The notes under the pieces are model-generated. The model did no database searches. It was not told the origin of the DNA and was given only the letters and a program-made list of their open reading frames with translations. A program made the position numbers and the translations under genes. From assembly GCA_023251135.1 (NCBI GenBank), contig JAHEZJ010000025.1, positions 1 to 64,000 on the forward strand: a stretch of DNA of 64,000 nt, in the 5' to 3' direction. This document shows, piece after piece, positions 63,576-64,000 of the stretch. The first letter of the stretch is position 1. Every line of letters begins with the position of its first letter. Origin of the DNA: Flavobacterium sp. GTDB lineage: Bacteria; Bacteroidota; Bacteroidia; Flavobacteriales; Flavobacteriaceae.

Positions 63576-64000
63576 ATGAGATTACAAGATCTAAAAAACA
63601 AATATGAAGCTAGCGTATTTAATGAGTTACTAGACGAAAATTTAGTCGGAAAAGCATCTGAATGGGAGTACTATTCGGCTATTCGTCTAAATGGAATAAT
63701 AGCAGTTGGATGGTTTTCAGATGATAATATTTTACTCGTTAATACAGATGGAGTTTTTATTTATGACATTCTTAAAAAGAATATTATATTTAGTGATTAT
63801 GAAAATTCATTTAAAAAAAATATATCTGATGATAATCTGACTTTTTATGTTCAAACTAAATCTGAAACTGTATTTATTTTTGGATTAAGAGGTGGAGGTG
63901 GGAATTTATTAACAAAAGATAATATATGGAAGATAGAAGTTATTGATATTGCTTGGAATATCAAGGTGCCTAAACTCTTAAATTATAAGAATGGAAAAAA
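63576..64000 (+). CDS. candidate immunity protein, 5' part (partial)
   Basis: The frame opens with ATG at 63576, 2 bp after the stop of the RHS gene, and stays open to the window end (141 codons). The protein starts MRLQDLKNKYEASVFNELL and has no signal peptide or membrane segment, so it would be cytosolic. Later parts are beta-rich (IIAVGWFSDDNILLV, DGVFIYDI, FIFGLRGGGGN). I recognise no named family. A small leaderless ORF directly after an RHS toxin module is the usual place of the cognate immunity gene. Function is inferred from position only. Confidence 0.7.
   Translation, partial: MRLQDLKNKYEASVFNELLDENLVGKASEWEYYSAIRLNGIIAVGWFSDDNILLVNTDGVFIYDILKKNIIFSDYENSFKKNISDDNLTFYVQTKSETVFIFGLRGGGGNLLTKDNIWKIEVIDIAWNIKVPKLLNYKNGK

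Noticed and set aside
1..64000. tRNA, rRNA, prophage or replication origin
   Set aside because: I looked for clear tRNA-like or rRNA stretches, phage structural genes and dnaA-box clusters and saw none; short RNAs could still be missed by eye.

Overview
The window looks like a chromosomal segment of a gliding Bacteroidota of the class Flavobacteriia, most likely Flavobacterium or a close relative. It is AT-rich, with a SusC/SusD pair, a gldJ-porU-porV block for gliding and type IX secretion (T9SS), Bacteroidota-type -7 promoter boxes (TAnnTTTG), lipoproteins with polar residues after the lipid-bearing Cys, and families of short palindromic intergenic repeats.

Layout. (1) 1-1754, minus: the 5' end of a large secreted protein with 258-bp HYR-type repeats, cut by the window edge. 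(2) 2401-4422: a transglutaminase-like protein, followed by a three-copy tandem palindromic repeat. (3) 4843-19254, minus: a polysaccharide utilization locus (PUL) with SusC, SusD, three GH30 enzymes, a GH5-CBM6 enzyme, a GH3 beta-glucosidase and an endonuclease/exonuclease/phosphatase-fold protein. A divergent membrane-spanning propeller/LuxR-type regulator lies at 19600-22470. The enzyme set suggests a beta-glucan, probably with beta-1,6 linkages. A pair of identical 15-bp boxes upstream of susC is a candidate operator. Hairpins between susD and the enzymes, and between two of the enzymes, may set their expression ratio. (4) 22.5-23.06 kb: a duplicated ~280-bp non-coding repeat. (5) 23-37 kb: murF, gldJ, porU, porV, cdd, pdhA, pdhC (no pdhB) and an M1 peptidase. 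(6) 37-52.6 kb: a glycosyltransferase, miaE, an AsmA-like protein, an AraC regulator, a serine hydrolase, a membrane protein, rplU-rpmA, a tandem M16 peptidase pair, an EamA transporter, an HMA lipoprotein and a VOC protein, separated by clear terminators. (7) 52.8-64 kb: a more AT-rich accessory region with a small membrane protein and an apparent operon of an OmpH/Skp-like protein, a lipoprotein, two giant Sec-exported YD/RHS-type proteins and a partial small ORF.

The most interesting region is 53.4-64 kb. It reads as a polymorphic-toxin locus. The second giant protein ends in an RHS core followed by a ~230-residue non-repeat module, and a small leaderless cytosolic-type ORF starts 2 bases after its stop, in the usual place of an immunity gene. 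The OmpH-like and lipoprotein genes just upstream may help the giant proteins cross the periplasm or reach the surface. That role is inferred from position only.
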